DNA from: Cephalotus follicularis | Lineage: Eukaryota; Streptophyta; Magnoliopsida; Oxalidales; Cephalotaceae | Length of the DNA stretch: 64,000 bases | Assembly: GCA_001972305.1 (NCBI GenBank) | Contig: BDDD01005660.1 | Span: 1-64,000, forward strand | Direction: 5' to 3' | Part shown: positions 33,392-44,675 of the stretch, piece by piece | Position numbering within the stretch: position 1 is the stretch's first letter | Layout of the letters: each line of letters begins with the position of its first letter | Made by a program: the position numbers and the translations under genes | The notes under the pieces: model-generated | Told to the model about the DNA's origin: nothing | Seen by the model: the letters and a program-made list of their open reading frames with translations, nothing else | Database searches by the model: none

Positions 33392-34791
33392 TCAATGATC
33401 TGGAGTAATACCAATGGTAGTAGTATAGAAAATATATTTTTCTCTGTCTACTACCATGGTAAACATGTTGGCTGGATTCTTTGAACCATCAATCTTTTCT
33501 AGTTTCAATTCGTTATCCTTCAGTGTTGACCTGATAAAGTGATTACATCTTTTGATATGTCTTGTTCTTGAGTGATAAGCTGAGTTCTTCGCCAAATGCA
33601 CTGCACTTTGACTGTCACTCCGTAAAGTACTGACAAGCTGCTTTCGACAAAACTCCTACATATAACCTTTTAACCATGTGATTTCCTAGGAAGCCTGTGA
33701 TCACCACGTACACCGCTTCCGTTGTCGATTAAGCCATTAGCTTCTATAGTTGAGACATCCAACTCATTGTTGTACTTGCAACTGTGAAGACATATCCAGT
33801 GGCACTCCTAGCACTATCACGATCATCTGAGTGATCAAAATCTATATATCACTGTAATTGCAGAGATGTTCCCCCATAACATAGAGAATAACTGGATGTG
33901 CCTGCTAGATACCTCAGAATCCACTATACTGCATTCCAATGCTCCTTCCCTGGATTCTACATATAACGACTCACAATTCCCACTGCATGTGCAATGTTTG
34001 GTCTTGTGCTCACCATTGCATACATAAAACTTCTCACTGCTGATGCATACGGAATCATCATCATTTCATCCATCTAGACCTGAGTGCTTGGACACATATC
34101 GTTGGAAAGTTTGAAATGACCAGCCAAAGGACATGTTGAATCTCTTTAACCCCTTCTTCACATAGTCTTCCTATGGTAGTCATAATTTCTTATTCTTTCT
34201 ATCTTTGATGATTTTCTTTACTTCTACGATCCTCTTCCTATTAGAGCTAGCCACCAGCATATCGTCTGCATATAAAGAGAGATAAACAATATTACCATCA
34301 CCATACTTATGAAAATAAATCCAATTATCAGACTCACAATGTGTAAATTCATTCTTTTTTCCTAAATCATCAAACTTCAAATACCATTTTCGCGGAGCTT
34401 GCTTTAACCTATACAAACTCTTTTTCAAGCAACAAACCATGCTCTCCTTGCCTTTAACTGCAAAACGTTTGGGTTGCACTATGTATAGCTCTTCATCTAG
34501 ATCACCATACAAAAACGTAGTTTTCACATCTAATTGCTCAAGATGAAGACCCTCTATTGGAAATATACTTAGAAACACTTTGATCTACGTCATCTTCACC
34601 ACTAGTGAAAATATTTCAATATAGTTGATCCCTTGCTTTTTAGAATAGCCCTTGACCACAAGCCTTGCCTTGTGTCTGATACTAACATCAGCTTCATTTT
34701 TTATCCTATACACCCACTCATTTAACAGAGCTTGCTTACCAATGAGTAACTTGGTCAACTCCCAATTTTTGTTCGGTAGCAATGAGCTCAT
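33392..34791 (-). pseudogene. pol: Reverse transcriptase and RNase H of Tork-like element
   Basis: RT on the minus strand at 34791-34180: NEWVYRIKNEADVSIRHKAR, LEQLDVKTTFLYGDLDEELY, SLYRLKQAPRKW and the catalytic YADDML region. The RNase H end at 33601-33392: HLAKNSAYHSRTRHIKRCNH, then EKIDGSKNPANMFT. These are standard copia motifs. Sequence between them (33602-34179) is decayed RNase H. It is broken. Confidence 0.85.
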
Positions 34792-35187
34792 CTCGTCTTA
34801 CATGGCACACTCTCACTACATGTGAGAAGTATCTTTCTTTGCCTCATCATATGTTTCCGGTTCCCCCAAATCTATATACAGAACATAACTCAAAATTGTA
34901 CTCGTTGATGGATAAAAAGTTACCTTCGGCTTCGTCACACGTGTACTCCTTCTCATAGTAGGAACTACAGACTCACTGACCGGTTGAGTATCACTATGTT
35001 CTTCTTGAATTGTCTGTTCACCAGCACTAGACTCATCGTGAATCTCCTCTTCAAGTGCACCCTGGTCAATTGGAATCTTCTTCATTGGCTTTGTCTCGAA
35101 TTCAATGTACTCCAGTTCAACTGTCTTCTCTTTCTCTGCTTTATGATCCTTGTACATCTTTTTTTCATGGAACATTACATACCTGCT

Positions 35188-35870
35188 TCAGATGACTTTG
35201 TTATTCTCATAGTCCCAATGTTTGTAGCCATACTCATCGCCACCATATCTGATAAAGACGCACATTTGTGACTTAGCATCAAGATTTTTTCTATCCTCCC
35301 AATCAATCAAATCATATGCAATACAATTGAAGACTTTCAAATAAGAGTAAGTTACTATTTTACCTAACCATTTCTCTTCTTTTATTTCTCCATCTAGCTC
35401 ACTGGATGGACTCTTGTTGAGCAAGTATACAATCATGTCCACTATAGCTGCCCAGAGGTGAAGTGGAAGATCCGCATGCAGCCTCATGCATCTTGCTCTC
35501 TCTAGGATTGTTATGTTCATCCTTTCAGCTACACCATTCTCTTGTGGGGTTTTAGGAAGAGTCTTCAACCCACGGATGCCTTCTTGGGTCAAATATTCTC
35601 AAACTCCTTACTTGTGTACTCACCTCCATTATCAGACTTTAGAGCTTGAATCCGATAACCTGTTTGGTTCTCAACCATGGTCTTCCACATTTCAAACATC
35701 TCAAAAACTTATAAGTTTTATCTGAGAGCATAGACCAAGGTCTTCCTTGTTGCATCATTCATGAAAGTGACAAAATATCTCTTACCATCATAAGAGAGCT
35801 CCTGATCTGGACCCTATACATCAGTATGTACCAAATCTAGCTTCCTGCTCTTGTTTTGGCTTCCTTCAAA
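35188..35870 (-). pseudogene. Integrase of Tork-like element
   Basis: TPQENGVAERMNITILERAR, LPLHLWAAIVDMIVYLLNKS and LKVFNCIAYDLIDWEDRKNL are the C-terminal half of the copia integrase core and the following domain. The N-terminal half lies in decayed sequence at 35600-35870. 34816-35175 is the acidic, charged linker between integrase and RT usual in this branch. It is broken. Confidence 0.82.
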
Positions 35871-35881
35871 CTGGAAATTGA

Positions 35882-36304
35882 CTACCTTTTGTTTTTAAAA
35901 ATGCAACTCTCACAGAAATCCATCTCGACCTTCTTGAGACCTGGAAGTAGCTTTCTTGAATGTAACTTCTTTACACCTATCTCACCAAGATATCCAAGTC
36001 TATAATGCCATAGAGTAGTAGGACTACCTGTAGCCATTGTAGTTACAACCATATCACTTATACTGTCTCCCTTGAGAAAGTTACACTGTCTTCTTCCCAT
36101 TACTTTTGCTTATGAGGTTATCTTCCACCCTCTGCATCCAAAGGTTGTTACAAAACCTTCATGGTCAAGTTTGCTTGTAAAAATTAAAATTTTCTCCAAA
36201 TCTAGGATGTGCCTCGTATCATGCAGAACTATGTGTCCTGCACTAGAGACTTTTACTGTCACAGTTCCTTTACTAACAATCGGACACTTGTGACCGTTTC
36301 CCAC
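35882..36304 (-). pseudogene. Protease end and GAG-pre-integrase domain of Tork-like element
   Basis: IVSKGTVTVKVSSAGHIVLHD and RHILDLEKILIFTSKLDHEG are the region following the copia protease. LWHYRLGYLGEIGVKKLH and CESCIF are the GAG-pre-integrase zinc region. The primer site and LTR lie about 210 bp to the right, so gag is largely missing. It is broken. Confidence 0.8.
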
Positions 36305-36525
36305 AATAACCTGTCAAAAATTTCCACTGACATATTCATGAAACATATCTCCCTCTGAGGTATAATGGAAAGAAGCACCTGATCAACAAAATATTTTTGA
36401 TAAAGATAATCCTCGATCTGGAGTTTCCACTATCCAAAATATTGTCCATCAAATTTCTCAATTCTGATTTTATCATCTACCATCCTATTTTCTTAATTAA
36501 GCCAAAACCACGCTCTGATCCCACT

Positions 36526-37065
36526 TGTTAGGAATTGATCACCGGTCTGATCGTTAATTGGCAAACAAACACATATAGAGATAATAAAAATATGCAACGA
36601 AAAATAAGTACACCAAAAATTGTTAATGAGATTCACCCCAACTTTGGGTTACGTACCCACGCAGAGGCACTTCTGGGAATCCACTAGAGAAAAAAAGAAT
36701 AAAAATAAAATGATATTCTCACACAATATTTGGGTATTTTTATAAGAGAACTTCACACAATAATCACTCTTGCACACTAAAAAAACCTCATGTTTCTTTT
36801 TAATATTTCTTTTTCTCTCTCTCCCACGGATGCTTTCCGTTTTTCTCACTAATGGCTCTACTATCTCAGTTTGCTCACCAGTAAGTCTTATATATAGCAT
36901 TAAATGTCTTGCATAAGAAGAGAAAAAAATGCCACCTTTTGCCTATGACAACCGCCTTATATTCCTTGCCAATTAAGTAACCAAATTGAAAGGAGAAAGC
37001 CACTTGATTGGCTAATAAAGAGAGCAACCACAATGTTTGAATATTTACTTCAAAGTTTGGCAACA
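36526..37065 (-). repeat. Right (5') LTR of Tork-like element
   Basis: 540 bp, TGTTAGG...TTGGCAACA on the plus strand. The primer site lies immediately left (GCTCTGATCCCACT), complementary in sense to the initiator tRNA-Met end. Confidence 0.85.
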
Positions 37066-37484
37066 ATACAATATCAAAGTGAACTCCTCAAACACAAGAT
37101 TTGTGAATGAAGTCCTCCAATCTTTCCAAGGTCACACAATTAATGAATTAAGGACTCGTTTCAATTTCGATTTCAATGATAGAGAGTTGCCTGATATAGA
37201 GAATTGGATCAGATTTGTGATTGAAAGAAGAGTTAAGATACTTGTCTTGAACTTCAGCTATACACAACACTTCAGCTATTCCCGTAGTCTAAAAATTCGC
37301 AACTAAACTTATTCAAAGTTACAGGCTTGATTCCTCGAAGGAAACTCTTTTTCAAGTCAATGGATGTGGTGAAGTGGTTGTCCGCTATCTTTTATCCAAA
37401 TGCTAATATCTAGAATCTTTATCCATGGTGGCATCAAGATGTTTGGTGAATTTACAAGTATCTAGCCAAACCCTCAAGCTAAGG
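37066..37484 (+). pseudogene. F-box/LRR-repeat (FBD-type) gene fragment, interrupted
   Basis: The plus strand gives FVNEVLQSFQGHTINELRTR, FNFD, then LPDIENWIRFVIERRVKILVL and, after decayed stretches, segments resembling RYLLSKC and LVNLQVSSQTLKLRH. This is the N-terminal LRR part of plant F-box/LRR-repeat proteins. The usual family text is '...VLxxHxGxxIxExRxxFxL...DIxxWIxFAxxxxVxxLxL...'. The F-box itself would lie upstream and is absent: the copia LTR ends at 37065. The Tekay element inserts at TAAGG (37480-37484), within LKLRH, and the reading continues for only a few codons after 60532 before a GGTAAAG that may be a splice donor. In-frame stops are present, so this is a pseudogene. In intact relatives the protein recruits substrates to SCF ubiquitin ligases. 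Confidence 0.75.
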
Positions 37485-39427
37485 TATAACACCCAAAATT
37501 TTATGAGGAAAGAATGGAATTTTGGGCTTGGAAATGGGTCCTATGGTATTGGGCCAAGCATGGGATGAATAGAGAAAAGAAAGTGTTGGGTTGACTACAT
37601 TAATCCTCAGCCCAACAACTGGAAACGGTAGCAAGTGTTAAGGGAATTCTAGAGCCTTCCATTTCAGCTATAAAAGAGAAAGTGATGAGTGTGGGGACGG
37701 TTGTTGCATCATTTGGTGAAGGAGACAAGAAAGTGTCTTTGTCTAAAGAGTTCTTGTCTCTCATTTCCACTCTCGATTTAAATCCCCTTACATTAAACCA
37801 TGAGAGGGACATGGAGAGGAAACCCGAAGAAGCAAAAAGGAGAAACAGTAAAGGAAAGAGTTTAGCTTGAAGGCAGGAGAGTAATTGTTTGTGTTAGCCG
37901 AGGAAAGGAAAGCATGATCGAGACTCGACAGATTGAAGGTAGGTTCTACTACCTACTCGGTGCCTATATTGTATTTAAATGTTAGATGCTATGCACTGCT
38001 CTCGTATTTAGCTAGACAATGTGAATGGTATACTGCCTCTGTGTTTGGTTAGTTTCAGTGAAATGAATGAGTATAATCATCCTCGAGAACTGACGGATAT
38101 TTCTAGTAAGTGATTGCATACTTTTTTATAAACTATAAGGAGTGCGTCTTATAGGGTACAATGCGGACTAGAGCGTTTGAGCATGCTTAGTCCATGCGTC
38201 CGAGAAGGGCTAGCGCGTCCGAACATGAATAGCTCATGCGTCCGAGGAGGACTAGTCTGCCCGAGCATACCCGAGCATGCGTTCGAGCATGCCAGAGCAT
38301 GGGTCTGAGCTTGTTTAACTCACGCTTTTCGAGCTGACCTTCCCATAGGATCAGAGGACGAACTAGTTCATAAATTGTAAGGTAGACTAAACATAAAGGC
38401 AGACTAAATGTTAAGTAGACAGACCTCTTAGAAGGAAATAGAATGTTAGTGTTAAACTGATTAAGGTGTAATGTAATGGGTCACCAATTAAGATGAACCG
38501 TAATTGGGTCACCATCCAAGATGAACCAGTGAAGCTATCGCCCGAGATGAACCAATGGGTCACCAGCCGAGATGAACCAGGAGGGTCACCGAGGTAGATA
38601 GCCTATGGGGATCACAGATTGAGATGAGCCTAAGGGATCACCAATCAAGATGAGCCATAAATGTTAAATGAATGTTACTGTATAGTGTAAGGTTAATTGT
38701 ATAAATGATATAATTGTGACGAGGTCTGACTTAAGGAAATGTAAATGTGCATGTTCCTCTCTTTTGCCTATAACGTCTATAATGCATATATTGCTCTTCC
38801 TAAAGCCGAGGAATCCGAGGAACCATGTCTATCTAAAATGTAATGATTGTCACACCTCGCCTCCTTTGCCTATAACGTCTGGAGTGCGTTTTTCGCTCCT
38901 CCTTAAGCAAGGGAAACCGAGGAGGAATACTAAGGACTGTTAACGGCTTTTGGAATGACATGGATGCCTGTATTGTAAGGTTGAGCTTTTACTTGCATCT
39001 CACATGACATACATGCTTATACTTGCTGCATTTGCACTTTACTCATGCATAGGTAGTAGTTCCTACACAACAGTGGTTGCTGACCCATTCTCGATAATTG
39101 GTCAGACGCAGGTGGAGATTCGCAGCAAGCAGAGGATTAAAGTGGCTGAGTAAGTCTTCTCCTCCAAAGCAGTCAGACGACCCAAGAGATAAAATAAAAT
39201 TGTATATTGTCTTAGGACCTGCCGGGTTGTGGCAGAGCCTGATATGAACAGTATTGTATATATATTGGGTTTTATCCACATAAGTTATGGTTTATTTGAA
39301 TTTTTCGCATGCATTATTATATGTTAAAATGTTTTATTTATCCTGCTGAATGATTGATGAACTTGAATGGTTTGGCTCGTAGCGCGTTAAGCCTTGGGAG
39401 TTAGTCGTTGGGGTTTGGGGAGTTACA
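37485..39427 (+). repeat. 5' LTR of Tekay element
   Basis: 1943 bp, TATAACACC...GAGTTACA, with TATAAAAGAG near 37670. Contains two repeat families: about nine CGTCCGAGCATG-like words at 38175-38310 and about seven ~30-bp units of the GGGTCACCAGCCGAGATGAA type at 38478-38660. A duplicated segment containing TTTGCCTATAACGTCT is at 38762 and 38871. Confidence 0.93.
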
Positions 39428-39736
39428 GTTTTTGTATCAGAGCGCCAGGTTCTTCTATGTTGGGTATACCAGTATGGAGTCCTTGGCTTGTAAGGATAAT
39501 TGCATGCGGATATGATAAGTAGATATTAACCCTTTAATTTTATATAAGGTCAACATGGACTGTCATCGAAGTAGAAATGTACGAGGAGCGAGAACCGAGC
39601 CGTCGGTTAGACGAACTCGAGCAAATAGAGATGCAAAAGAAGTGCCCAAGAGGCAGAAGTGACAACTCCTGATCAAGTGGAGCCTAGGGGCCTTATGAGA
39701 AGAATGTGTGTAATGATGGCCCATATGAATTAATTC

Positions 39737-40426
39737 ATGCAGCGTCACGCTACTGCATCTAAACAAACCTCAGCCGCCATACATGATAGACAGGCGGCTG
39801 AAGCTCCAGAAAAACCCCCGGTCGTGAGAACCGCTAGGGATACAATGGCAGCAAGGAGATCAGTCGATCAGCCTACATGCCTAGAGGATCCTCTAACCAG
39901 GTTTTTGAGGTTGAATCCCTCAGTGTTTACAGGATACCCAGATGCAGTAGCAGCTGAGAGATGGTTAATGCAAATTGAGAAGATTTTCAAGGTCTTGGAG
40001 TTTTCTGACTCCCAGAATATTCTCTTTGCCACTTATATGTTACAAGGCGAAGCAGAACACTGGTGGAAAATGATTGAAACTTCATGGGAACAATCAGGGT
40101 TAGTGAGTTCATGGGACAGATTTAAAACAGAATTTAATGGACAGTACTATCCCAAAGTAGAAGTGGACAAGAGAGACGAATTTCTTAACCTAACTCAAGG
40201 TGATATGACAGTAGCACAGTATGAGGCCAAGTTCACTGAATTACAGAGAGTAGCTCCACACATGGTTAACTCTGAAATGAGGAAGACCAAGAAGTTTCTT
40301 ATAGTTTTCAGACCTGATATCAGACAACAGTTGGTACCTCTACGGCTGAGATCCCTCTTTGAATTGTCTAGCAGAGCAAGAGACATAGAAGCTGTGATCA
40401 ATGAGATACATAATTTAAGAATCTAA
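39737..40426 (+). pseudogene. gag: Gag capsid region of Tekay element
   Basis: The open stretch holds the retrotransposon gag domain: FLRLNPSVFTGYPDAVAAER, WLMQIEKIF, YMLQGEAEHWWKM, FKTEFNGQYYP, FLNLTQGDMTVAQYEAKFTE, LVPLRLRSLFEL. Gag begins earlier, at about 39555, after the primer site. It would assemble the particle. Of the retroelement coding pieces in the window this is one of the longest uninterrupted ones. Confidence 0.88.
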
Positions 40427-40639
40427 GCTCATAATAAGAGGTCTATGTCTCCAAGTGAACATTCTGGTAGAAGTTCTAGGGGCAGTAATAAATCCCAGAG
40501 ATCAAGATATAGTAGTAGCCCCGGCCAGAGTGGATCCCCACACAGCATTGGTAGTCCTGTTGGTCCCTCCAAATTTGGGAGATAATCGCAGCAGAGAAGG
40601 AGAGGTCGTGGCTCTCGGCGAAGAGATCGAGGATTATTG

Positions 40640-41450
40640 TCACCTCAGAGGAGTTTTCTAGACTTGCTGACTCTGGTAGTCAAGTCTCTTATGAACCATG
40701 TATATATTGTCAAAGTACGAATCATACATCCGATAATTGTTGGTGGAAGACTGGTAAATATATGGTATGCGGAGCTACTAATCATAAAGTTGCAGAATGC
40801 CATTATGGAAGGTACGGTTATGGAAATCAACCAGGACAGAGTGCAGCTGCACATTAGGGACGTTCCCAACTGAGCCGTTACTCTAGACAACAGTACCAGG
40901 GTCGTCCTAGCACTAGCTCAGGACGAGGAGATCGTGGAAAGCAACCAATAGGGTCAACACCTACTGTGCAAGGTTGGGTATATGCTATGGATAAGCAAGC
41001 CGCAGCAAGATCTGCCTCGGTTACCGGAGGTTCAGTGTATATCTTTCATTGTATGGCAGAAGCTCTTATTGACTCAGGGTCTTCTCATTCTTATATTGCA
41101 TCGTATTTTACACAACATCAAAAGGTAGAGCCGGAGCCCTTACCCTTTATTATAGAAGTAAGCACACCGGTAGGAGAGTCTGCTACCTCCGAATGGGTGT
41201 GTAAATCTTGTGCTATTAAGATCACCTGGCATATTCTATTGGCAGATCTGATAGTGTTGTCGATGGGCGAGCTTGATGTGATTCTGAGAATGGACTGGTT
41301 ATTAGCACACTATGCTTATGTAGATTGTAATAGGAAGGTTGTAACCTTCAATGTGCCAGGGCAATCTCTGTTCCAGTTTATTGGAACCTTGGAATGTCAG
41401 CCAATTCAAATGATATCTGCTATACAGGCTAACAGACTCTTGAGACAAGG
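40640..41450 (+). pseudogene. Zinc-knuckle region and aspartic protease of Tekay element
   Basis: Two CCHC knuckles are recognisable at about 40700-40810. The protease follows at about 41060-41350: ALIDSGSSHSYIASYF (active-site DSG), ELDVILRMDWLLAHYAYVDC and VVTFNVPG. The order is that of chromoviruses. It is broken. Confidence 0.82.
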
Positions 41451-41499
41451 TTGTGATGCTTACCTGGCACATATTGCTGATGACAGGAGATGGATACCG

Positions 41500-42860
41500 A
41501 AGATCGAGGATGTTCTAGTTGTCTGTGAATACCCAGATGTGTTTCCAAAAGAATTGACATCCTTACCCCTTGAAAGAGATATAGAGTTTACTATTGATCT
41601 CCTGCCAGGGACAACACCTATATCGAGAACTCCTTATCGAATGGCTCCTCCTGAATTAAAGGAATTAAAAGTGCAATTGCAGGAGTTGCTCAATAAAGGT
41701 TTCTTTCGACCGAGCGTGTCTCCGTGGGGAGCACCGGTCTTGTTTGTCAGAAAGAAAGACGGATCGCTTCGAATGTGCATTGATTATCTATAGCTTAATA
41801 AGGTAACTATCAAGAACAAATATCCCCTGCCGCACATTGATGAGTTATTCGATCAGTTGAGAGAATCGACAGTGTTCTCCAAGCTAGATTTGAGATCTGG
41901 ATATCATCAACTCGGAGTTAGAAGGGAGGATATCCCGAAAACAGCTTTCAGATCACGTTATGGACATTATGAATTCATAGTCATGCCGTTCGGGGTAACT
42001 AATGTCCCTGCTGCATTTATGTGTTTGATGAATCAAGTGTTTAGTCCATATCTTGATCGATTTATTATAGTCTTCATTGATGATATCCTGGTGTATTCTA
42101 AGACGATGGAAGAACATGGAGAACACTTTCACTTGGCACAACAAATTCTAAGAGATTATTGGTTATATGCCAAGTTCAGCAAATGTAAATTCTGGTTGTC
42201 AGAGATAGCTTTTCTTGGTCATATCATTTCCAGTTCCGGCTTGTCAGGCAACCCATCAAAGATAGAGGCAATAAAGGATTGGAAACGGCCAACTAATGTA
42301 ACTGAAGTTAGAAGCTTTTTAGGCTTGGCGGGATATTACCGTCGCTTCGTTGAAGGATTCTCTCGCATAGCCACACCTTCGACCCGATTGACGTAGAAGA
42401 ATGTAGCATTTGTATGGGATGAACATTGTGAACAGAGCTTTCAAGAGCTAAAGTATCGATTGACTTCTGCGCCAATCCTAGCCTTACCAGAAGGCAGTGA
42501 AGGTTTTATAATATATAGTGATGCATCAAGAAATGGTTTGGGATGAGCTCTAATGCAAAATGGAAAGGTGATCGCTTATGCCTCAAGAAAGTTAAAGCCC
42601 CGTGAAGAGAATTATCCAATTCATGGTCTTGAGTTAGCAGCGATAGTTTACGCGCTGCGTAAATGGAGGCACTATCTATATGGTACGAGATTTGAAGTGT
42701 ATACTGATCATAAGAGTTTGAAGTATCTATTCTCTCAAAAGGATTTGAATATGAGACAAATGAGATGAATGGAATTGCTTAATGATTATAATTGTGAAAT
42801 ACAGTATCATCCAGGCAAAGCTAACGTGGTTGCTGACACCTTAAGTCATCGATTATCTTG
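41500..42860 (+). pseudogene. pol: Reverse transcriptase and RNase H of Tekay element
   Basis: [94 protein letters not shown], the catalytic [11 protein letters not shown] and [19 protein letters not shown]. RNase [44 protein letters not shown] and [20 protein letters not shown]. All are canonical for Tekay/Del. It is broken in a few places. Confidence 0.92.
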
Positions 42861-42889
42861 CCTAATGATTTCTCACATACAGGTACGTC

Positions 42890-44028
42890 CGTGGTTAATG
42901 AACAGAATAAGGGAAGCTCAAGGTAAAGATGGAAACTTGCTTAAAATGGAATTGGATGGTCGGAGTGGGTTGATACCCTATTTCTCAATCCAAAGTGATG
43001 GACTGATCAGATATCGGGATAGAATTTGTGTTCCGCATGACAAAGAATTGAATGATGAGCTCTTGTCACAAGTTCATTGTTCCAAATTCTCTATACATCT
43101 GGAGAGTACCAAGATGTATCAAGATTTGAAGCTTAGCTACTGGTGGAATAACATGAAAAAGGAGATAGCTGAATATGTTGCTTCTTGTCTGACATGTCAG
43201 CAAATTAAAGCAGAATACCAAAGCCCAGCAGGGTTGCTCCAACCGTTACCAGTAGCACAATGGAAATGGGAACACATCACCATAGATTTTGTGACTGGGT
43301 TACCAAGGACAAGGACTAACTGCGATGCTATATGGTGATCGTTGATCGCTTTTCTAAATCTGCTCATTTCCCCTCGATCAAGACCACCTACTCCCTTTTA
43401 CAGCTAGCACTTTGTACATTGGAGAGATAGTTAAACTCCATGGTGTACTAATCAGTGTAGTGTCTGACAGAGACCCTCAATTTATGTCCCGATTCTGGAA
43501 GAAATTACAAGCAGCTTTTGGTACTCAACAGTACTTTAGCACTGCTTTTCATCCTCAAACTGATGGACAGTTTGAGAGGACCATTCAGACTTTGGAGGAC
43601 ATGCTTAGAGCATGTGCAATGGACTGGGGTGCAGTTGGGATGAATACTTGCCATTAGTGGAGTTCTCATATAATAACATCTATCATGCCAGTATTGGAAT
43701 GGCACCATTTGAAACTCTATACGGATGAAAATGTAGAACCCCAATCTGTTGGTTTGAAGTTGGAGAACAAAGTCTTGTAGGACCAGAGTTGATACAAGAA
43801 ACAACAGAGAAGGCTAAATTGATTAGGGAAAGGCTATTGATAGCTCAAAGTAGACAGAAAATTTATGCGAATAATTGCATAAGGGAGCCAGAATTTACAG
43901 TGGGAGACCGTGTTTTTCTTAAAGTGTCACCTTTTAAAGGCATCATGAGGTTCAGTAAGAAAGGAAAGTTATCCCCTCACTTTATAGGACCCTTTGAGAT
44001 CCTTGAAAGGGTAGGTATGGCTACCTAA
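42890..44028 (+). pseudogene. Integrase of Tekay element
   Basis: The HHCC zinc domain ends at CLTCQQIKAEYQSPAG. The core has WKWEHITIDFVTGLPRTR, VSDRDPQFMSRFW and STAFHPQTDGQFERTIQTLE. The C-terminal part has EFTVGDRVFLKVSPFKGI and GKLSPHFIGPFEIL, the GPF-type motif before the chromodomain. It is broken. Confidence 0.9.
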
Positions 44029-44099
44029 AGACTTGCCTTGCCTCCTAGTTTATCGAATGTGCATAATGGCTTTCATGTCTCAATGTTAAGGAAATATCA

Positions 44100-44325
44100 G
44101 CCCAACCCTTCTCACGTGCTTCAGTGGGAACGATTATAGTTAGGACCGGACATGAGCTTTGTTGAGACTCCTGTCCGCATCCTTGATCTCCAAGTTAAAC
44201 AGTTGAGGAGCAAGAATGTCCCATTCATGAAGGTACCATGGCAATATCATGGAAGTGAAGAAGCTTCATGGGAGCATGAGAATGATATGAAAATGGTATA
44301 TCCTCACCTATTCGACCCTTGAATC
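44100..44325 (+). pseudogene. Chromodomain-like C-terminus of Tekay integrase
   Basis: The reading TPVRILDLQVKQLRSKN, VPFMKVPWQYHGSEEASWEH and DMKMVYPHLF is the tail of Tekay/Del integrase, a diverged chromodomain thought to steer insertion to heterochromatin. It ends 30 bp before the polypurine tract. Confidence 0.8.
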
Positions 44326-44356
44326 TCGGGACAAGATTCCGTTAAGGGGGGAGGAT

Positions 44357-44417
44357 TATAACACCTGAAATTTTATGAGGAAAGAATGGCATTTTGGGCT
44401 TGGAAATAGGTCCTATG
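44357..44417 (+). repeat. 3' LTR of Tekay element, left part
   Basis: TATAACACCTGAAATTTTAT... matches 37485-37545. It ends at CTATG (44413-44417), the target duplication of the inserted copia element. Confidence 0.93.
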
Positions 44418-44579
44418 TGATGGATCCCGGTCGATTTTGGGTCTAGCAAGTGTGTATAATTTTAATTTTTCAAAAACACCAAGACTCGTAAGTCTAGGTC
44501 ACACTTACATCTTGCTACCAAAATCTATGCTCCTAGGATCTCCATTTAATATTCAATCGAACAAAAATCATAGTCAAGC

Positions 44580-44675
44580 ATACATCCACTTAACCGAAAC
44601 CAATTCGGTAAACAATAAATATAATTTTTTAGTAATCATACCAACGTTGACGGCTCCATCACTTTGCCGCTACGC
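44580..44675. repeat. 96-bp direct repeat, copy 1
   Basis: LTR sequence of the long-LTR copia element. Identical at every base to 46866-46961. The right LTR has it once (about 56250-56345, with differences). Confidence 0.95.

Larger units (their letters stand above)
33140..37065 (-). mobile_element. Tork-like Ty1/copia element
   Basis: The right LTR (36526-37065) and a left LTR piece (about 33140-33284) share about 128 bp at roughly 93% identity. Reading right to left: tRNA-Met-type primer site (complement of GCTCTGATCCCACT at 36512-36525), protease, GAG-pre-integrase, integrase, RT, RNase H, purine tract (complement of ATCTCACACTTG at 33285). The pol style (CLKKSLYRLKQAPRKWYLKFD) is that of the Tnt1/Tork branch. 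Gag is not evident. It is old and broken, with about ten interruptions. It directly abuts the F-box gene fragment at 37066. Confidence 0.85.

Noticed and set aside
32847-33414. Thr/Pro-rich and minus-strand open frames
   Set aside because: They cross the LTR junction of two elements and resemble no known protein.
37600-37870. Open frames around the start of the Tekay LTR, repeated at 58700-58850
   Set aside because: Same LTR sequence in both copies with no protein homology; part of the LTR promoter and leader.
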